From positions 5,890,001-5,954,000 of the forward strand of contig NZ_QBDT01000001.1 of NCBI RefSeq assembly GCF_004124325.1: 64,000 nucleotides of DNA, given 5' to 3'. Every line of letters begins with the position of its first letter. Position 1 is the stretch's first letter. Shown one piece after another: positions 43,187 to 53,423 of this stretch. The DNA is from Streptomyces sp. L2. GTDB taxonomy: Bacteria > Actinomycetota > Actinomycetes > Streptomycetales > Streptomycetaceae. Position numbers and translations under genes: made by a program. Below the pieces are notes generated by a model, which searched no databases, was not told the origin of the DNA, and saw only the letters and a list, made by a program, of their open reading frames with translations.

Positions 43187-45204
43187 CGGAAGTGTCCGAC
43201 AGGGAACCGCCGCGCCGCCGCGTGCCCAGGCCCGCCACGTCCTCCCCGCGCCCCCGGCCACGCCCGGACCGGGGCGAGCCCCCGCGCGCGCGGGGCGCCG
43301 TACGCAGGCAGCCCGGGCCCGGCGCCCGCCCGCCCCGCCGCCCCTCCTCCGCCTCGGCGGCCCGGTCCCCGGTCCGGCGTCCGCTCCGGCTCGGCAGCCC
43401 CCGCCCCCGGCTGCGCATGGTCGCGCTCGCCCTGACGCTGGTGCTGGCCGCCTGCGTCGTACGGCTGCTGCAGGTGCAGGCCGTCGACGCGAGCACGTAC
43501 GCCGCGATGGCCGAGCAGAACCGGTACGTCGTGCACACGCTGGCCGCCGAGCGCGGCGGCATCACCGACCGCAACGGCGTCGCCCTCGCCGTCAGCGAGG
43601 ACGCGTACGACATCACCGCCGACCCGACGATGTTCACCCGCAAGCAGCTGAAGATCGACGACGGCCCCGAGCAGGCCGCCGCGCTCCTCGCGCCCATCCT
43701 CGGGCAGAGCCGGCCCGCCCTGGTGAAGAAGCTGCGGCCCGCGAACAAGGCGTCCCGCTACGCGCGGCTGGCCGTCCGGCAGACCCCGCAGGTCTGGAAG
43801 CAGATCAAGGACCTGCGGGCCACCCTCGCCAAGAAGGCCGAGACGGACAACAACACGGCCAACGTGCTCGCCGGTGTCTTCGCCGACCCCAGCAGCAAGC
43901 GCGTGTACCCCAACGGCGACCTCGCCGCCGGGGTGCTGGGCTGGGTCAACGCCGACGGCAAGGGCGGCGGCGGCATCGAGCAGGCGCTGAACGGGGAACT
44001 GGCCGGCCAGGACGGCAAGATCCGCTACGCCCAGTCCGGCGGCCGTGAGGTGCCCACCGCGGGCTCCACCGAGACCCCGCCCGTGCCCGGCTCCGACATC
44101 GAGCTGACGATCGACCGGGACATCCAGTGGGCCGCGCAGAAGGCCATCAGCGAGCAGGTGAAGAAGTCCAAGGCGGACCGCGGCTACGTCATCGTCCAGG
44201 ACGCCCGCAGCGGCCAGGTCCTCGCCATGGCCAACGCCCCCGGCTTCGACCCCAACGACCTCGCGCACGCCGACGCCGCGGCCATGGGCAACGCGGCCGT
44301 CCAGGACGCCTACGAGCCCGGCTCCACCGCCAAGGTGATGTCCATGTCGGCCGTGCTCCAGGCGCACGTCGCCACCCCGCTCACCCACGTCGTCGTACCG
44401 AACCGGCTGCACCGCGGCGACCGGCTGTTCTCGGACGACGTCGACCACAAGACCGAGTACCTGACCCTCAACGGGGTGCTCGCCCAGTCCAGCAACATCG
44501 GCACCATCCTGGCCACCGGCGAACTGGGCAAGACCCAGCCGGAGGCCAACAAGGTGCTCTACTCGTACCTGCGCGCCTTCGGCATGGGCAGGCCCACCGG
44601 ACTCGGCTTCCCCGGCGCCACGGCGGGCATCCTCGCCCCGCCGTCGAAGTGGTCGACGTCGCAGCAGTACACGATTCCTTTCGGCCAGGGCTTCTCCCTG
44701 AACGCGATGCAGGCGGCGTCCATCTACTCGACGATCGCCAACGGCGGCGTGCGCGTCGAGCCGACCCTGGTGCGCGGCACCCGCGGCGCCGACGGGCGGT
44801 TCACCCCCGCCCCCCAGCCCGACAAGAGGCGGGTGGTCAGCGCGAAGACCGCCAAGGCCGTCGCCCAGATGCTGGAGTCCGTCGTCGACGACGAGCACGG
44901 CACCGGCAACAAGGCCCGCATCCCCGGCTACCGGGTCGCGGGCAAGACGGGCACCGCCAACCGCGTGGATCCGGCCACCGGCAGGTACCACGGCTACACC
45001 TCCTCGTTCGCCGGATTCGCACCCGCGGACAACCCACGCGTCACCGTCTACTGCGCCATCCAGAACGCCACCTCGGGCAGCTACTTCGGCGGCTCCATCT
45101 GCGGCCCGATCTACAAGCAGGTGATGGAGTTCGCCCTGAAGACCCTCCAGGTCCCGCCCACCGGCGCCGGTCCGGCGAACCTGCCCGTCACCTACAAGCC
45201 CTGA
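43183..45204 (+). CDS. ftsI: Peptidoglycan transpeptidase FtsI (class B PBP3)
   Basis: A 673-residue septal transpeptidase. A long Arg/Pro-rich cytoplasmic N-terminus (about 78 residues) precedes one transmembrane helix (MVALALTLVLAACVV), the dimerisation domain and the transpeptidase domain with Ser381-Thr-Ala-Lys384, Ser436-Ser-Asn438 and Lys588-Thr-Gly590. It crosslinks septal peptidoglycan as partner of FtsW. GTG at 43183 overlaps the ftsL stop (GTGA); GTG at 43192 is also possible. Confidence 0.95.
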   Translation: MTEVSDREPPRRRVPRPATSSPRPRPRPDRGEPPRARGAVRRQPGPGARPPRRPSSASAARSPVRRPLRLGSPRPRLRMVALALTLVLAACVVRLLQVQAVDASTYAAMAEQNRYVVHTLAAERGGITDRNGVALAVSEDAYDITADPTMFTRKQLKIDDGPEQAAALLAPILGQSRPALVKKLRPANKASRYARLAVRQTPQVWKQIKDLRATLAKKAETDNNTANVLAGVFADPSSKRVYPNGDLAAGVLGWVNADGKGGGGIEQALNGELAGQDGKIRYAQSGGREVPTAGSTETPPVPGSDIELTIDRDIQWAAQKAISEQVKKSKADRGYVIVQDARSGQVLAMANAPGFDPNDLAHADAAAMGNAAVQDAYEPGSTAKVMSMSAVLQAHVATPLTHVVVPNRLHRGDRLFSDDVDHKTEYLTLNGVLAQSSNIGTILATGELGKTQPEANKVLYSYLRAFGMGRPTGLGFPGATAGILAPPSKWSTSQQYTIPFGQGFSLNAMQAASIYSTIANGGVRVEPTLVRGTRGADGRFTPAPQPDKRRVVSAKTAKAVAQMLESVVDDEHGTGNKARIPGYRVAGKTGTANRVDPATGRYHGYTSSFAGFAPADNPRVTVYCAIQNATSGSYFGGSICGPIYKQVMEFALKTLQVPPTGAGPANLPVTYKP

Positions 45205-45282
45205 CCGGCGGCCCGCCGTACCGCGCCCCCGCGCACCACGGAAAGCACTCGGAAGCACACGGAAAGCACCAGGAACGAGCCC

Positions 45283-46938
45283 GTGACAACGATCACCCCC
45301 GATCCCGGGAACCACGGCGCCCCCGCCCCCTCACTTCGCCCCGGAGCGGGTACGCCCGGTACGCTCACCGCCGTGCCACACGCTGATCAGTCCCAAACCA
45401 CCCAGAAAGGCGCTTCCGTGACATACCCGGGACCGCCCCGACCGGTTCAGGTCACCGCCACACCCCTCGCGGAGCTGGCCGGTCAGCTGGGTGCCGCCGC
45501 TCCCGACGCCGCCGCCGGAGTCACGGGAATCACCCACGACTCGCGCGCCGTGCGCCCCGGCGACCTGTACGCCGCCCTGCCGGGCGCCCGCCTGCACGGC
45601 GCGGACTTCGTCACCCAGGCCGCCGGCCTCGGCGCGGTCGCCGTGCTGACCGACCCGTCGGGCGCCGAGCGCGCTTCGGCCACCGGACTGCCCGTGCTGG
45701 TCGTCGGCGACCCGCGCGCGCAGATGGGCGAACTCGCGGCCACCATCTACGGCCGGCCGGGCCGCGATCTGCTCCAGATCGGCATCACCGGCACCTCCGG
45801 CAAGACCACCACCGCCTACCTCGTCGAGGGCGGCCTGCGCACGGCGAAGTCCACCGGACTGGTCGGCACGGTCGAGATGCGCATCGGCGACGAGCGCATC
45901 AAGTCCGAGCGCACCACCCCCGAAGCCACCGATCTGCAGGCCCTGTTCGCGGTCATGCGGGAACGCGGCGTCGAGGCCGTCGCCATGGAGGTCTCCAGCC
46001 ACGCGCTGGTGCTCGGCCGGGTCGACGGCTGCGTCTTCGACATCGCCGTGTTCACCAACCTCAGCCCGGAGCACATGGAGTTCCACTCCGGCATGGAGGA
46101 CTACTTCCAGGCCAAGGCCCAGCTGTTCACGCCGGAGCGCAGCAGGCTCGGCGTGGTCAACCTCGACGACGACTACGGCCGCCGGCTCGTCACCGAGGCC
46201 ACCGTCCCCGTCGTCACCTTCTCCGCCGAGGGCCACCCGGACGCCGACTGGCGCGCCGAGGACGTCCAGGTCGGCCCGGTGGACTCCACGTTCACCGTGC
46301 TCGGCCCGAACGGCGAGCGGATCGCCGCCAAGTCCCCGATCGCGGGCCCGTTCAACGTGGCCAACACCCTGGCCGCGATCGTCGCCCTCGCCGCGGCCGG
46401 CCTCGACCCGCAGACCGCCGCCGACGGCATCGCCGCCGTGCCGGGCGTGCCCGGCCGCCTGGAGCGCGTGGACGCCGGCCAGCCCTACCTGGCGGTCGTC
46501 GACTACGCGCACAAGACCGACGCCGTCGAATCGGTCCTCAAGGCCCTGCGCAAGGTCACCAAGGGCCGGCTGCACGTCGTCCTCGGCTGCGGCGGCGACC
46601 GGGACACCACCAAGCGGGCCCCCATGGGCGCCGCGGCGGCCCGGCTCTCCGACACGGCCGTGCTCACCTCCGACAACCCCCGCTCCGAGGATCCGCTCGC
46701 GATCCTCGCGACCATGCTCCAGGGCGCGGCCTCCGTGCCCGCGCACGAGCGCGGCGAGGTGCTCCTGTTCGAGGACCGGGCCGCCGCCATCGCCGCCGCC
46801 GTGGGCCGCGCCGAGCCCGGCGACACCGTGCTGATCGCGGGCAAGGGCCACGAGCAGGGCCAGGACATCGCCGGGGTGGTGCGTCCCTTCGACGACCGCC
46901 AGGTGCTCCGCGAAGCCATCCAGAACACCCAGGGATGA
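45283..46938 (+). CDS. murE: UDP-MurNAc-tripeptide ligase MurE
   Basis: A 551-residue ATP-dependent ligase that adds diaminopimelate to UDP-MurNAc-Ala-Glu. The first 50 residues are a low-complexity extension before THDSRAVRPGDLYAALPG. Walker A is GITGTSGKTTTAYL, the carbamylated Lys region is TTPEATDLQ, and the substrate motif is DNPRSEDP. DNPR indicates diaminopimelate rather than lysine, as expected for LL-DAP Streptomyces walls. The start is GTG at 45283 with AGGAACG upstream; later in-frame GTGs (45373, 45418) would give more usual N-termini. Confidence 0.94.
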   Translation: MTTITPDPGNHGAPAPSLRPGAGTPGTLTAVPHADQSQTTQKGASVTYPGPPRPVQVTATPLAELAGQLGAAAPDAAAGVTGITHDSRAVRPGDLYAALPGARLHGADFVTQAAGLGAVAVLTDPSGAERASATGLPVLVVGDPRAQMGELAATIYGRPGRDLLQIGITGTSGKTTTAYLVEGGLRTAKSTGLVGTVEMRIGDERIKSERTTPEATDLQALFAVMRERGVEAVAMEVSSHALVLGRVDGCVFDIAVFTNLSPEHMEFHSGMEDYFQAKAQLFTPERSRLGVVNLDDDYGRRLVTEATVPVVTFSAEGHPDADWRAEDVQVGPVDSTFTVLGPNGERIAAKSPIAGPFNVANTLAAIVALAAAGLDPQTAADGIAAVPGVPGRLERVDAGQPYLAVVDYAHKTDAVESVLKALRKVTKGRLHVVLGCGGDRDTTKRAPMGAAAARLSDTAVLTSDNPRSEDPLAILATMLQGAASVPAHERGEVLLFEDRAAAIAAAVGRAEPGDTVLIAGKGHEQGQDIAGVVRPFDDRQVLREAIQNTQG

Positions 46939-46966
46939 AAATCCTCGAACCCCAGGGGATGAACTT

Positions 46967-48373
46967 GTGATCGCCCTCTCCCTCGCCGAGATCGTAAGCG
47001 TCGTCGGCGGGCAGACGCACGACATACCGGATCCGTCCGTCCAGGTCACGGGACCGGTCGTCCGGGACTCCCGGGAGGTCCGGGACGGCAGCCTCTTCGT
47101 CGCCTTCGTCGGCGAGCGCGTGGACGGCCACGACTTCGCGGCGCAGGTGATCGAGGCGGGCGCGGCCGCGGTACTGGCCTCCCGCCCGGTCGGTGTTCCC
47201 GCGATCGTCGTGGACGACGTGCAGGCCGCCCTCGGCGCCCTCGCCCGGCACGTCGTACGCCGGCTCGGCGCGACCCTCGTCGCCCTGACCGGCTCGGCGG
47301 GCAAGACCAGCACCAAGGACCTCATCGCGCAGGTCCTGATGCGCCACGCGCCGACCGTGTTCACGCCGCAGTCGCTCAACAACGAGATCGGGCTGCCGCT
47401 GACCGCCCTGACCGCCACCGAGGAGACCCGGTTCCTCGTGCTGGAGATGGGCGCCCGCGGCCTCGGCCACATCCGCTACCTCACCGAACTGACCCCGCCC
47501 CGGATCGGCCTGGTCCTCAACGTCGGCACCGCCCACATCGGCGAGTTCGGCGGGCGCGAGCAGATCGCGCAGGCCAAGGGCGAGATGGTGGAGGCGCTCC
47601 CCGAGGACGGGGCCGCGATCCTCAACGCCGACGACCCGCTGGTGCGGGCCATGGCCTCCCGTACCAAGGCGAAGGTGGTCCTTTTCGGAGAGTCGGCCGA
47701 AGCGGACGTACGCGCCGAGAACGTACGACTCACGGACAGCGGACAGCCGTCGTTCAGGCTTCACACACCCTCCGGTGCAAGCGATGTGACGATGCGCCTG
47801 TACGGTGAGCACCACGTGTCGAACGCGCTCGCCGCGGCCGCCGTCGCCCATGAGCTGGGCATGTCCGCAAGTGAGATCGCCACCGCGCTCTCCGAGGCGG
47901 GCTCCCTCTCCCGCTGGCGCATGGAGGTCACCGAGCGCCCGGACGGCGTGACCATCGTCAACGACGCCTACAACGCCAACCCCGAGTCCATGCGGGCCGC
48001 CCTCAGGGCTCTCGCGGCCATGGGAAAGGGGCGCCGCACGTGGGCGGTGCTCGGCAAGATGGCCGAGCTGGGGGACGAGGCGCTCGCCGAGCACGACGCC
48101 GTCGGACGGCTCGCCGTCCGGCTCAATGTCGGCAAGCTCGTCGCCGTCGGCGGGGTCGAGGCCTCCTGGCTGCAACTGGGCGCATACAACGAGGGTTCGT
48201 GGGGTGAGGAGTCGGTGCACGTGTCCGACGCACAGGCGGCGGTCGACCTGTTGCGCAGCGAGTTGCGCCCGGGAGACGTCGTTCTCGTGAAGGCGTCCCG
48301 TTCGGTGGGTCTGGAGAGCGTCGCCGAGGCGCTGACCGGGACGGGTGCCGAGGGCGAGGTCGCCGCCCGATGA
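46967..48373 (+). CDS. murF: UDP-MurNAc-pentapeptide synthetase MurF
   Basis: A 468-residue ATP ligase that adds D-Ala-D-Ala to the UDP-MurNAc-tripeptide. Motifs: VRDSREVRDGSLFVAFVGERVDG, the ATP loop ALTGSAGKTSTKDL, NNEIGLPLT, EMGARGLGHI, NVGTAHIGEFG and NDAYNANPESM. It starts at GTG 46967, 28 bases after murE. An 11-codon frame (46935-46970, MKILEPQGMNL) overlaps the start and might couple translation. Its stop overlaps mraY. Confidence 0.95.
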   Translation: MIALSLAEIVSVVGGQTHDIPDPSVQVTGPVVRDSREVRDGSLFVAFVGERVDGHDFAAQVIEAGAAAVLASRPVGVPAIVVDDVQAALGALARHVVRRLGATLVALTGSAGKTSTKDLIAQVLMRHAPTVFTPQSLNNEIGLPLTALTATEETRFLVLEMGARGLGHIRYLTELTPPRIGLVLNVGTAHIGEFGGREQIAQAKGEMVEALPEDGAAILNADDPLVRAMASRTKAKVVLFGESAEADVRAENVRLTDSGQPSFRLHTPSGASDVTMRLYGEHHVSNALAAAAVAHELGMSASEIATALSEAGSLSRWRMEVTERPDGVTIVNDAYNANPESMRAALRALAAMGKGRRTWAVLGKMAELGDEALAEHDAVGRLAVRLNVGKLVAVGGVEASWLQLGAYNEGSWGEESVHVSDAQAAVDLLRSELRPGDVVLVKASRSVGLESVAEALTGTGAEGEVAAR

Positions 48374-49443
48374 TGAACCAGATCCTGTTCTCGGGAGTCA
48401 TCGGCCTCTTCCTGACGCTGGTCGGCACCCCGCTGCTGATCAAGCTCCTCGCCCGCAAGGGCTACGGCCAGTACATCCGTGACGACGGCCCGCGCGAGCA
48501 CGCCAGCAAGCGCGGCACGCCGACCATGGGCGGCATCGCCTTCATCCTGGCGACGGTCGTCGCCTACTTCCTGAGCAAGGTGATCACCGGCAAGCCGCCG
48601 ACGTTCTCCGGCGTGCTGGTGCTCGGCCTGATGGTCGGCATGGGTCTGGTCGGGTTCCTCGACGACTACATCAAGATCGTCAAGCGCCGGTCGCTGGGCC
48701 TGCGGGCGAAGGCCAAGATGGCCGGCCAGCTGATCGTCGGCATCGCCTTCGCCGTGCTGTCGCTGATGTTCTCCGACGCGCGCGGCAACACCCCGGCGTC
48801 CACCAAGCTGTCGTTCATCACGGACTTCGGCTGGTCGATCGGCCCCGTGCTGTTCGTCGTCTGGGCGCTGTTCATGATCCTCGCGATGTCGAACGGCGTG
48901 AACCTCACCGACGGTCTGGACGGCCTCGCCACCGGCGCCTCCGTCCTGGTCTTCGGCGCCTACACGTTCATCGGCGTCTGGCAGTTCCAGGAATCCTGCG
49001 CCAACGCGACGACCCTGACCAACCCGGGCGCCTGCTACGAGGTGCGCGACCCGCTCGACCTGGCCGTGGTCGCCTCCGCGCTGATGGGGGCCTGCCTGGG
49101 CTTCCTGTGGTGGAACACCTCGCCGGCCAAGATCTTCATGGGCGACACCGGTTCGCTCGCCCTCGGCGGTGTCCTCACCGGCCTGGCCATCCTCTCGCGC
49201 ACCGAGCTGCTGGTGGCCATCATGGGCGGCCTGTTCGTCCTCATCACCATGTCGGTCGTCATCCAGGTCGGCTCCTTCCGGCTCACCGGGAAGCGCGTCT
49301 TCCGGATGGCGCCCCTCCAGCACCACTTCGAACTCAAGGGCTGGTCCGAGGTCCTGGTGGTGGTCCGCTTCTGGATCATCCAAGGCATCTGTGTGATCGT
49401 CGGACTGGGCCTCTTCTACGCGGGATGGGCAGCGGAAAAGTGA
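48370..49443 (+). CDS. mraY: Phospho-MurNAc-pentapeptide translocase MraY
   Basis: A 357-residue integral membrane enzyme that transfers phospho-MurNAc-pentapeptide to undecaprenyl phosphate to make lipid I. About ten transmembrane segments. Catalytic motifs: GTPTMGGI, FLDDYIKI (the Asp pair), NLTDGLDGLATG, FMGDTGSLALGG and APLQHHFELKGWSE. Two ATGs in tandem at 48370 overlap the murF stop (ATGA). Confidence 0.96.
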   Translation: MMNQILFSGVIGLFLTLVGTPLLIKLLARKGYGQYIRDDGPREHASKRGTPTMGGIAFILATVVAYFLSKVITGKPPTFSGVLVLGLMVGMGLVGFLDDYIKIVKRRSLGLRAKAKMAGQLIVGIAFAVLSLMFSDARGNTPASTKLSFITDFGWSIGPVLFVVWALFMILAMSNGVNLTDGLDGLATGASVLVFGAYTFIGVWQFQESCANATTLTNPGACYEVRDPLDLAVVASALMGACLGFLWWNTSPAKIFMGDTGSLALGGVLTGLAILSRTELLVAIMGGLFVLITMSVVIQVGSFRLTGKRVFRMAPLQHHFELKGWSEVLVVVRFWIIQGICVIVGLGLFYAGWAAEK

Positions 49444-50861
49444 CCACCGGCTCGGCACCCCTCGACCTCCGGGGCAAGCACGTCACCGTCGCCGGACTCG
49501 GCGTCTCCGGTATCCCGGCGGCCAAGGTGCTGCACGCGCGCGGCGCGCGCGTCACGGTCGTCAACGACGGCGACGACGCACGCGCGCGTGCCCAGGCCGA
49601 GGAGCTGCGGGCGCTCGGCGTCACCGTGCGCCTGGGCGACGGGGCGACCCTCCCGGAGGGCACCGAGCTGATCGTCACCACACCCGGCTGGAAGCCCGAC
49701 AAGCCGCTGTTCCTCGCCGCCGCCGAGGCCAGCGTGCCGGTCTGGGGCGACGTGGAGCTGGCCTGGCGGCTGCGCGGGCCCGACGCGGCGCCCTGGCTGG
49801 CCGTCACGGGCACCAACGGCAAGACCACCACCGTGCAGATGCTCGCCTCGATCCTGAAGGCGGCCGGGCTGCGCACCGCCGCCGTCGGCAACATCGGCGT
49901 CTCCCTGCTCGACGTGGTCCTCGGCGAGGAGACGTATGACGTCCTCGCCGTCGAACTCTCCAGCTACCAGCTGCACTGGGCGCCCTCCCTGCGCGCCCAC
50001 TCCGCCACCGTCCTCAACCTCGCCCCGGACCACCTCGACTGGCACGGCTCCATGGAGGCCTACGCCGCCGACAAGGGCCGTATCTACGAGGGCAACCGGG
50101 TCGCCTGCGTCTACAACGTCGCGGACAAGCGCACTGAGGACCTGGTGCGCGAGGCGGACGTCGAGGAGGGCTGCCGGGCGGTCGGGTTCACCCTGGGCAC
50201 CCCCGGACCCTCCCAGCTCGGCGTCGTGGAGGGCATCCTCGTCGACCGGGCCTTCGTCGAGAACCGGCACAAGAACGCGCAGGAGCTGGCCGAGGTCGCC
50301 GACGTCGACCCGCCGGCCCCGCACAACATCGCCAACGCCCTCGCCGCCGCCGCCCTCGCGCGCGCCTTCGGGGTGCCGGCCGCGGCCGTACGCGACGGAC
50401 TGCGGGCCTTCCGCCCCGACGCCCACCGCATCACCCACGTCGCCGACCTCGACGGCGTCTCCTACATCGACGACTCCAAGGCCACCAACACCCACGCGGC
50501 CGAAGCGTCGTTGGCGGCATACGATCCGATCGTATGGATCGCGGGCGGTCTGGCGAAGGGCGCCACCTTCGACGAACTGGTCGCCAGGTCCGCGCCGCGC
50601 CTGCGCGCCGCCGTCCTGATCGGCGCCGACCGCGCCCTCATCCGCGACGCCCTCGCGCGACACGCCCCCGAAGTACCCGTCGTCGACCTCGAACAGACCG
50701 ACACTGGGGCGATGCTCCGGGCGGTGACGGAGGCCAGGCGGCTCGCGCGGCCCGGCGACACGGTGCTGCTGGCCCCGGCCTGCGCCTCCATGGACATGTT
50801 CACCAACTACAACCAGCGCGGTGACGCGTTCGCGGCGGCGGTCCGCGAACTCGGCGCCTGA
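49440..50861 (+). CDS. murD: UDP-MurNAc-L-Ala-D-Glu ligase MurD
   Basis: A 473-residue ATP ligase that adds D-Glu to UDP-MurNAc-Ala. Motifs: VTVAGLGVSGIPAAKVL, TTPGWKPDKPLF, ATP loop AVTGTNGKTTTVQML, VELSSYQLHW, NLAPDHLDWHGSMEAY and DDSKATNTHAAEASL. GTG at 49440 overlaps the mraY stop (GTGA); an upstream in-frame ATG at 49425 would add five residues. It is followed by ftsW after 68 bases. Confidence 0.95.
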   Translation: MTTGSAPLDLRGKHVTVAGLGVSGIPAAKVLHARGARVTVVNDGDDARARAQAEELRALGVTVRLGDGATLPEGTELIVTTPGWKPDKPLFLAAAEASVPVWGDVELAWRLRGPDAAPWLAVTGTNGKTTTVQMLASILKAAGLRTAAVGNIGVSLLDVVLGEETYDVLAVELSSYQLHWAPSLRAHSATVLNLAPDHLDWHGSMEAYAADKGRIYEGNRVACVYNVADKRTEDLVREADVEEGCRAVGFTLGTPGPSQLGVVEGILVDRAFVENRHKNAQELAEVADVDPPAPHNIANALAAAALARAFGVPAAAVRDGLRAFRPDAHRITHVADLDGVSYIDDSKATNTHAAEASLAAYDPIVWIAGGLAKGATFDELVARSAPRLRAAVLIGADRALIRDALARHAPEVPVVDLEQTDTGAMLRAVTEARRLARPGDTVLLAPACASMDMFTNYNQRGDAFAAAVRELGA

Positions 50862-50929
50862 CCCCGGCCGCCTGCCGGGCGGACTTTGGGAGGGACGCGT
50901 GGGACGGTCGACGTTCAGTGGAGGCGCCC

Positions 50930-52303
50930 ATGCCCGGTAGCCGTACCGGACGCCCGCCCGTACAGCGGGCGTCCCGGCGCCCAGCGGTGGCCCGCACGCC
51001 GCGCGAGAACCCCTTCCAGCGGTTCCTCACGCGCGCGCGGAAGGCCTGGGACCGGCCGCTGACCGCCTACTACCTGATCCTCGGCGGCAGTCTGCTGATC
51101 ACCGTGCTCGGCCTGGTGATGGTCTACTCGGCCTCCCAGATCACCGCGCTGCAGCTGTCGCTGCCCGGGTCGTACTTCTTCCGCAAGCAGGCCCTCGCCG
51201 CGCTCATCGGCGGCGCCCTGCTCCTCGCGGCCGCCCGCATGCCGGTCAGGCTGCACCGGGCGCTCGCCTACCCGATCCTGGCCGGCGCCGTCTTCCTCAT
51301 GGCCCTGGTGCAGGTGCCGGGGATAGGGATGGCGGTCAACGGCAACCAGAACTGGATCTCCCTCGGCGGCTCCTTCCAGATCCAGCCCAGCGAGTTCGGC
51401 AAGCTCGCCCTGGTGCTGTGGGGCGCGGACCTGATCGCCCGCAAGCACGAGAAGAAGCTGCTGACCCAGTGGAAGCACATGCTGGTGCCCCTGGTCCCGG
51501 TCGCCTTCCTGCTCCTCGGGCTGATCATGCTCGGCGGCGACATGGGCACGGCGATCATCCTCACCGCGATCCTGTTCGGCCTGCTGTGGCTGGCCGGCGC
51601 CCCGACCCGGCTGTTCGTCGGCGTGCTCTCCGTCGCCGGCGCGATCGGCGTGCTGCTGATCAGGACCAGCCCCAACCGGATGGCCCGCCTCGCCTGCATC
51701 GGCGCCACCCGGCCCAAGACCTCCGGTGCCGACTGCTGGCAGGCCGTGCACGGCATCTACGCCCTCGCCTCCGGTGGAATCTTTGGCTCCGGGCTCGGTG
51801 CGAGTGTGGAGAAATGGGGCCAACTGCCCGAAGCCCACACCGACTTCATCTTCGCCGTCACCGGTGAGGAACTGGGCCTGGCGGGAACACTGTCGGTGCT
51901 CGCCCTGTTCGCGGCTCTAGGCTATGCGGGTATCCGCGTGGCCGGACGCACGGAGGACCCCTTCGTGAGGTATGCCGCGGGAGGTGTGACCACCTGGATC
52001 ACCGCCCAGGCAGTGATCAACATCGGTGCGGTGCTCGGCCTGCTGCCGATCGCCGGTGTCCCCCTCCCGCTGTTCTCCTACGGGGGTTCCGCCCTGCTGC
52101 CGACCATGTTCGCCGTCGGGCTGCTGATCGCCTTCGCGCGGGACGAGCCCGCCGCACGGGCGGCGCTTGCGATGCGGCAACCTCGCTTTGGTAGAAAGCG
52201 GGCGGGAGGTTCCCGCACCGGGCGCACGTCCGGCCGGGAACCACGGAGATGGAACACGATGCGACGGCGTGCCACCACGGCGCGTTCGTCCGGAGAGCGG
52301 TGA
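50930..52303 (+). CDS. ftsW: Septal peptidoglycan glycosyltransferase FtsW
   Basis: A 457-residue SEDS polymerase with ten transmembrane segments. It uses lipid II and pairs with FtsI. Motifs: GLVMVYSASQITAL, NQNWISLGGSFQIQPSEFGKLALVLW, MLGGDMGTAIIL, GIFGSGLGASVEKWGQLPEAHTDFIFAVTGEELGL and PLPLFSYGGSALL. ATG at 50930 has GGAGG six bases upstream; an in-frame GTG at 50918 lies within that site. The cytoplasmic C-terminus is a basic Arg/Gly tail. Confidence 0.95.
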   Translation: MPGSRTGRPPVQRASRRPAVARTPRENPFQRFLTRARKAWDRPLTAYYLILGGSLLITVLGLVMVYSASQITALQLSLPGSYFFRKQALAALIGGALLLAAARMPVRLHRALAYPILAGAVFLMALVQVPGIGMAVNGNQNWISLGGSFQIQPSEFGKLALVLWGADLIARKHEKKLLTQWKHMLVPLVPVAFLLLGLIMLGGDMGTAIILTAILFGLLWLAGAPTRLFVGVLSVAGAIGVLLIRTSPNRMARLACIGATRPKTSGADCWQAVHGIYALASGGIFGSGLGASVEKWGQLPEAHTDFIFAVTGEELGLAGTLSVLALFAALGYAGIRVAGRTEDPFVRYAAGGVTTWITAQAVINIGAVLGLLPIAGVPLPLFSYGGSALLPTMFAVGLLIAFARDEPAARAALAMRQPRFGRKRAGGSRTGRTSGREPRRWNTMRRRATTARSSGER

Positions 52304-52309
52304 ATTTCG

Positions 52310-53398
52310 GTGCATGTCGTACTCGCCGGCGGAGGTACCGCGGGCCACATCGAGCCCGCGCTCGCCCTCGCGGACGCCCTGCGCAGGCAGGACCCGACCG
52401 TGGGCATCACGGCCCTCGGCACGGAGCGGGGCCTGGAGACCCGGCTCGTCCCCGAGCGGGGCTACGAGCTGGCGCTGATCCCGGCCGTGCCGCTGCCGCG
52501 CAAGCCCACCCCCGAGCTGATCACCGTCCCGGGCCGGCTGCGCGGCACGATCAAGGCCGCCGAGCAGATCCTGGAGCGCACCAAGGCGGACGCCGTGGTC
52601 GGCTTCGGCGGCTACGTCGCCCTGCCCGGCTACCTGGCCGCCAAGCGCCTCGGCGTGCCCATCGTGATCCACGAGGCCAACGCCCGGCCCGGACTGGCCA
52701 ACAAGATCGGCTCCCGGTACGCGGCCCGCGTCGCCGTGTCCACCCCGGACAGCAAGCTGCGTGACGCCCGCTACATCGGCATCCCGCTGCGCCGCGCCAT
52801 CGCCACCCTGGACCGCGCGGCCGCCCGCCCCGAGGCGCGCCACCGCTTCGGCCTCGACCCGAATCTGCCCACGCTGCTCGTCTCGGGCGGCTCGCAGGGC
52901 GCCCGCCGCCTCAACGAGGTGGTCCAGCAGGTCGCTCCCTGGCTCCAGCAGGCCGGTATCCAGATCCTGCACGCGGTCGGTCCGAAGAATGAACTGCCGC
53001 AGGTGCACCAGATGCCGGGTATGCCGCCCTATATCCCGGTAAGTTACCTGGACCGGATGGACCTCGCGTACGCCGCGGCCGACATGATGCTGTGCCGCGC
53101 GGGCGCGATGACCGTCGCCGAACTCTCCGCCGTCGGACTCCCGGCCGCCTACGTCCCGCTGCCCATCGGCAACGGCGAACAGCGGCTGAACGCCCAGCCG
53201 GTGGTCAAGGCCGGGGGCGGACTCCTCGTCGACGACGCGGACCTCACGCCCGAGTGGGTGCAGCACAACGTGCTGCCCGTGCTCGCCGACCCGCACCGGC
53301 TGTACGAGATGTCCCGCGCCGCCGGTGAGTTCGGCCGCCGGGACGCCGACGACCTGCTCGTCGGCATGGTGTACGAGGCGATCGCCTCACGCCGATAG
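52310..53398 (+). CDS. murG: N-acetylglucosaminyltransferase MurG
   Basis: A 362-residue GT-B enzyme that adds GlcNAc to lipid I to form lipid II. Motifs: [83 protein letters not shown] and [17 protein letters not shown]. It starts at GTG 52310, six bases after ftsW. In this cluster it is followed directly by ftsQ, not by murC and murB. Confidence 0.95.
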   Translation: MHVVLAGGGTAGHIEPALALADALRRQDPTVGITALGTERGLETRLVPERGYELALIPAVPLPRKPTPELITVPGRLRGTIKAAEQILERTKADAVVGFGGYVALPGYLAAKRLGVPIVIHEANARPGLANKIGSRYAARVAVSTPDSKLRDARYIGIPLRRAIATLDRAAARPEARHRFGLDPNLPTLLVSGGSQGARRLNEVVQQVAPWLQQAGIQILHAVGPKNELPQVHQMPGMPPYIPVSYLDRMDLAYAAADMMLCRAGAMTVAELSAVGLPAAYVPLPIGNGEQRLNAQPVVKAGGGLLVDDADLTPEWVQHNVLPVLADPHRLYEMSRAAGEFGRRDADDLLVGMVYEAIASRR

Positions 53399-53423
53399 GA
53401 CCGTATGACGAAAGGGCAGTGAG

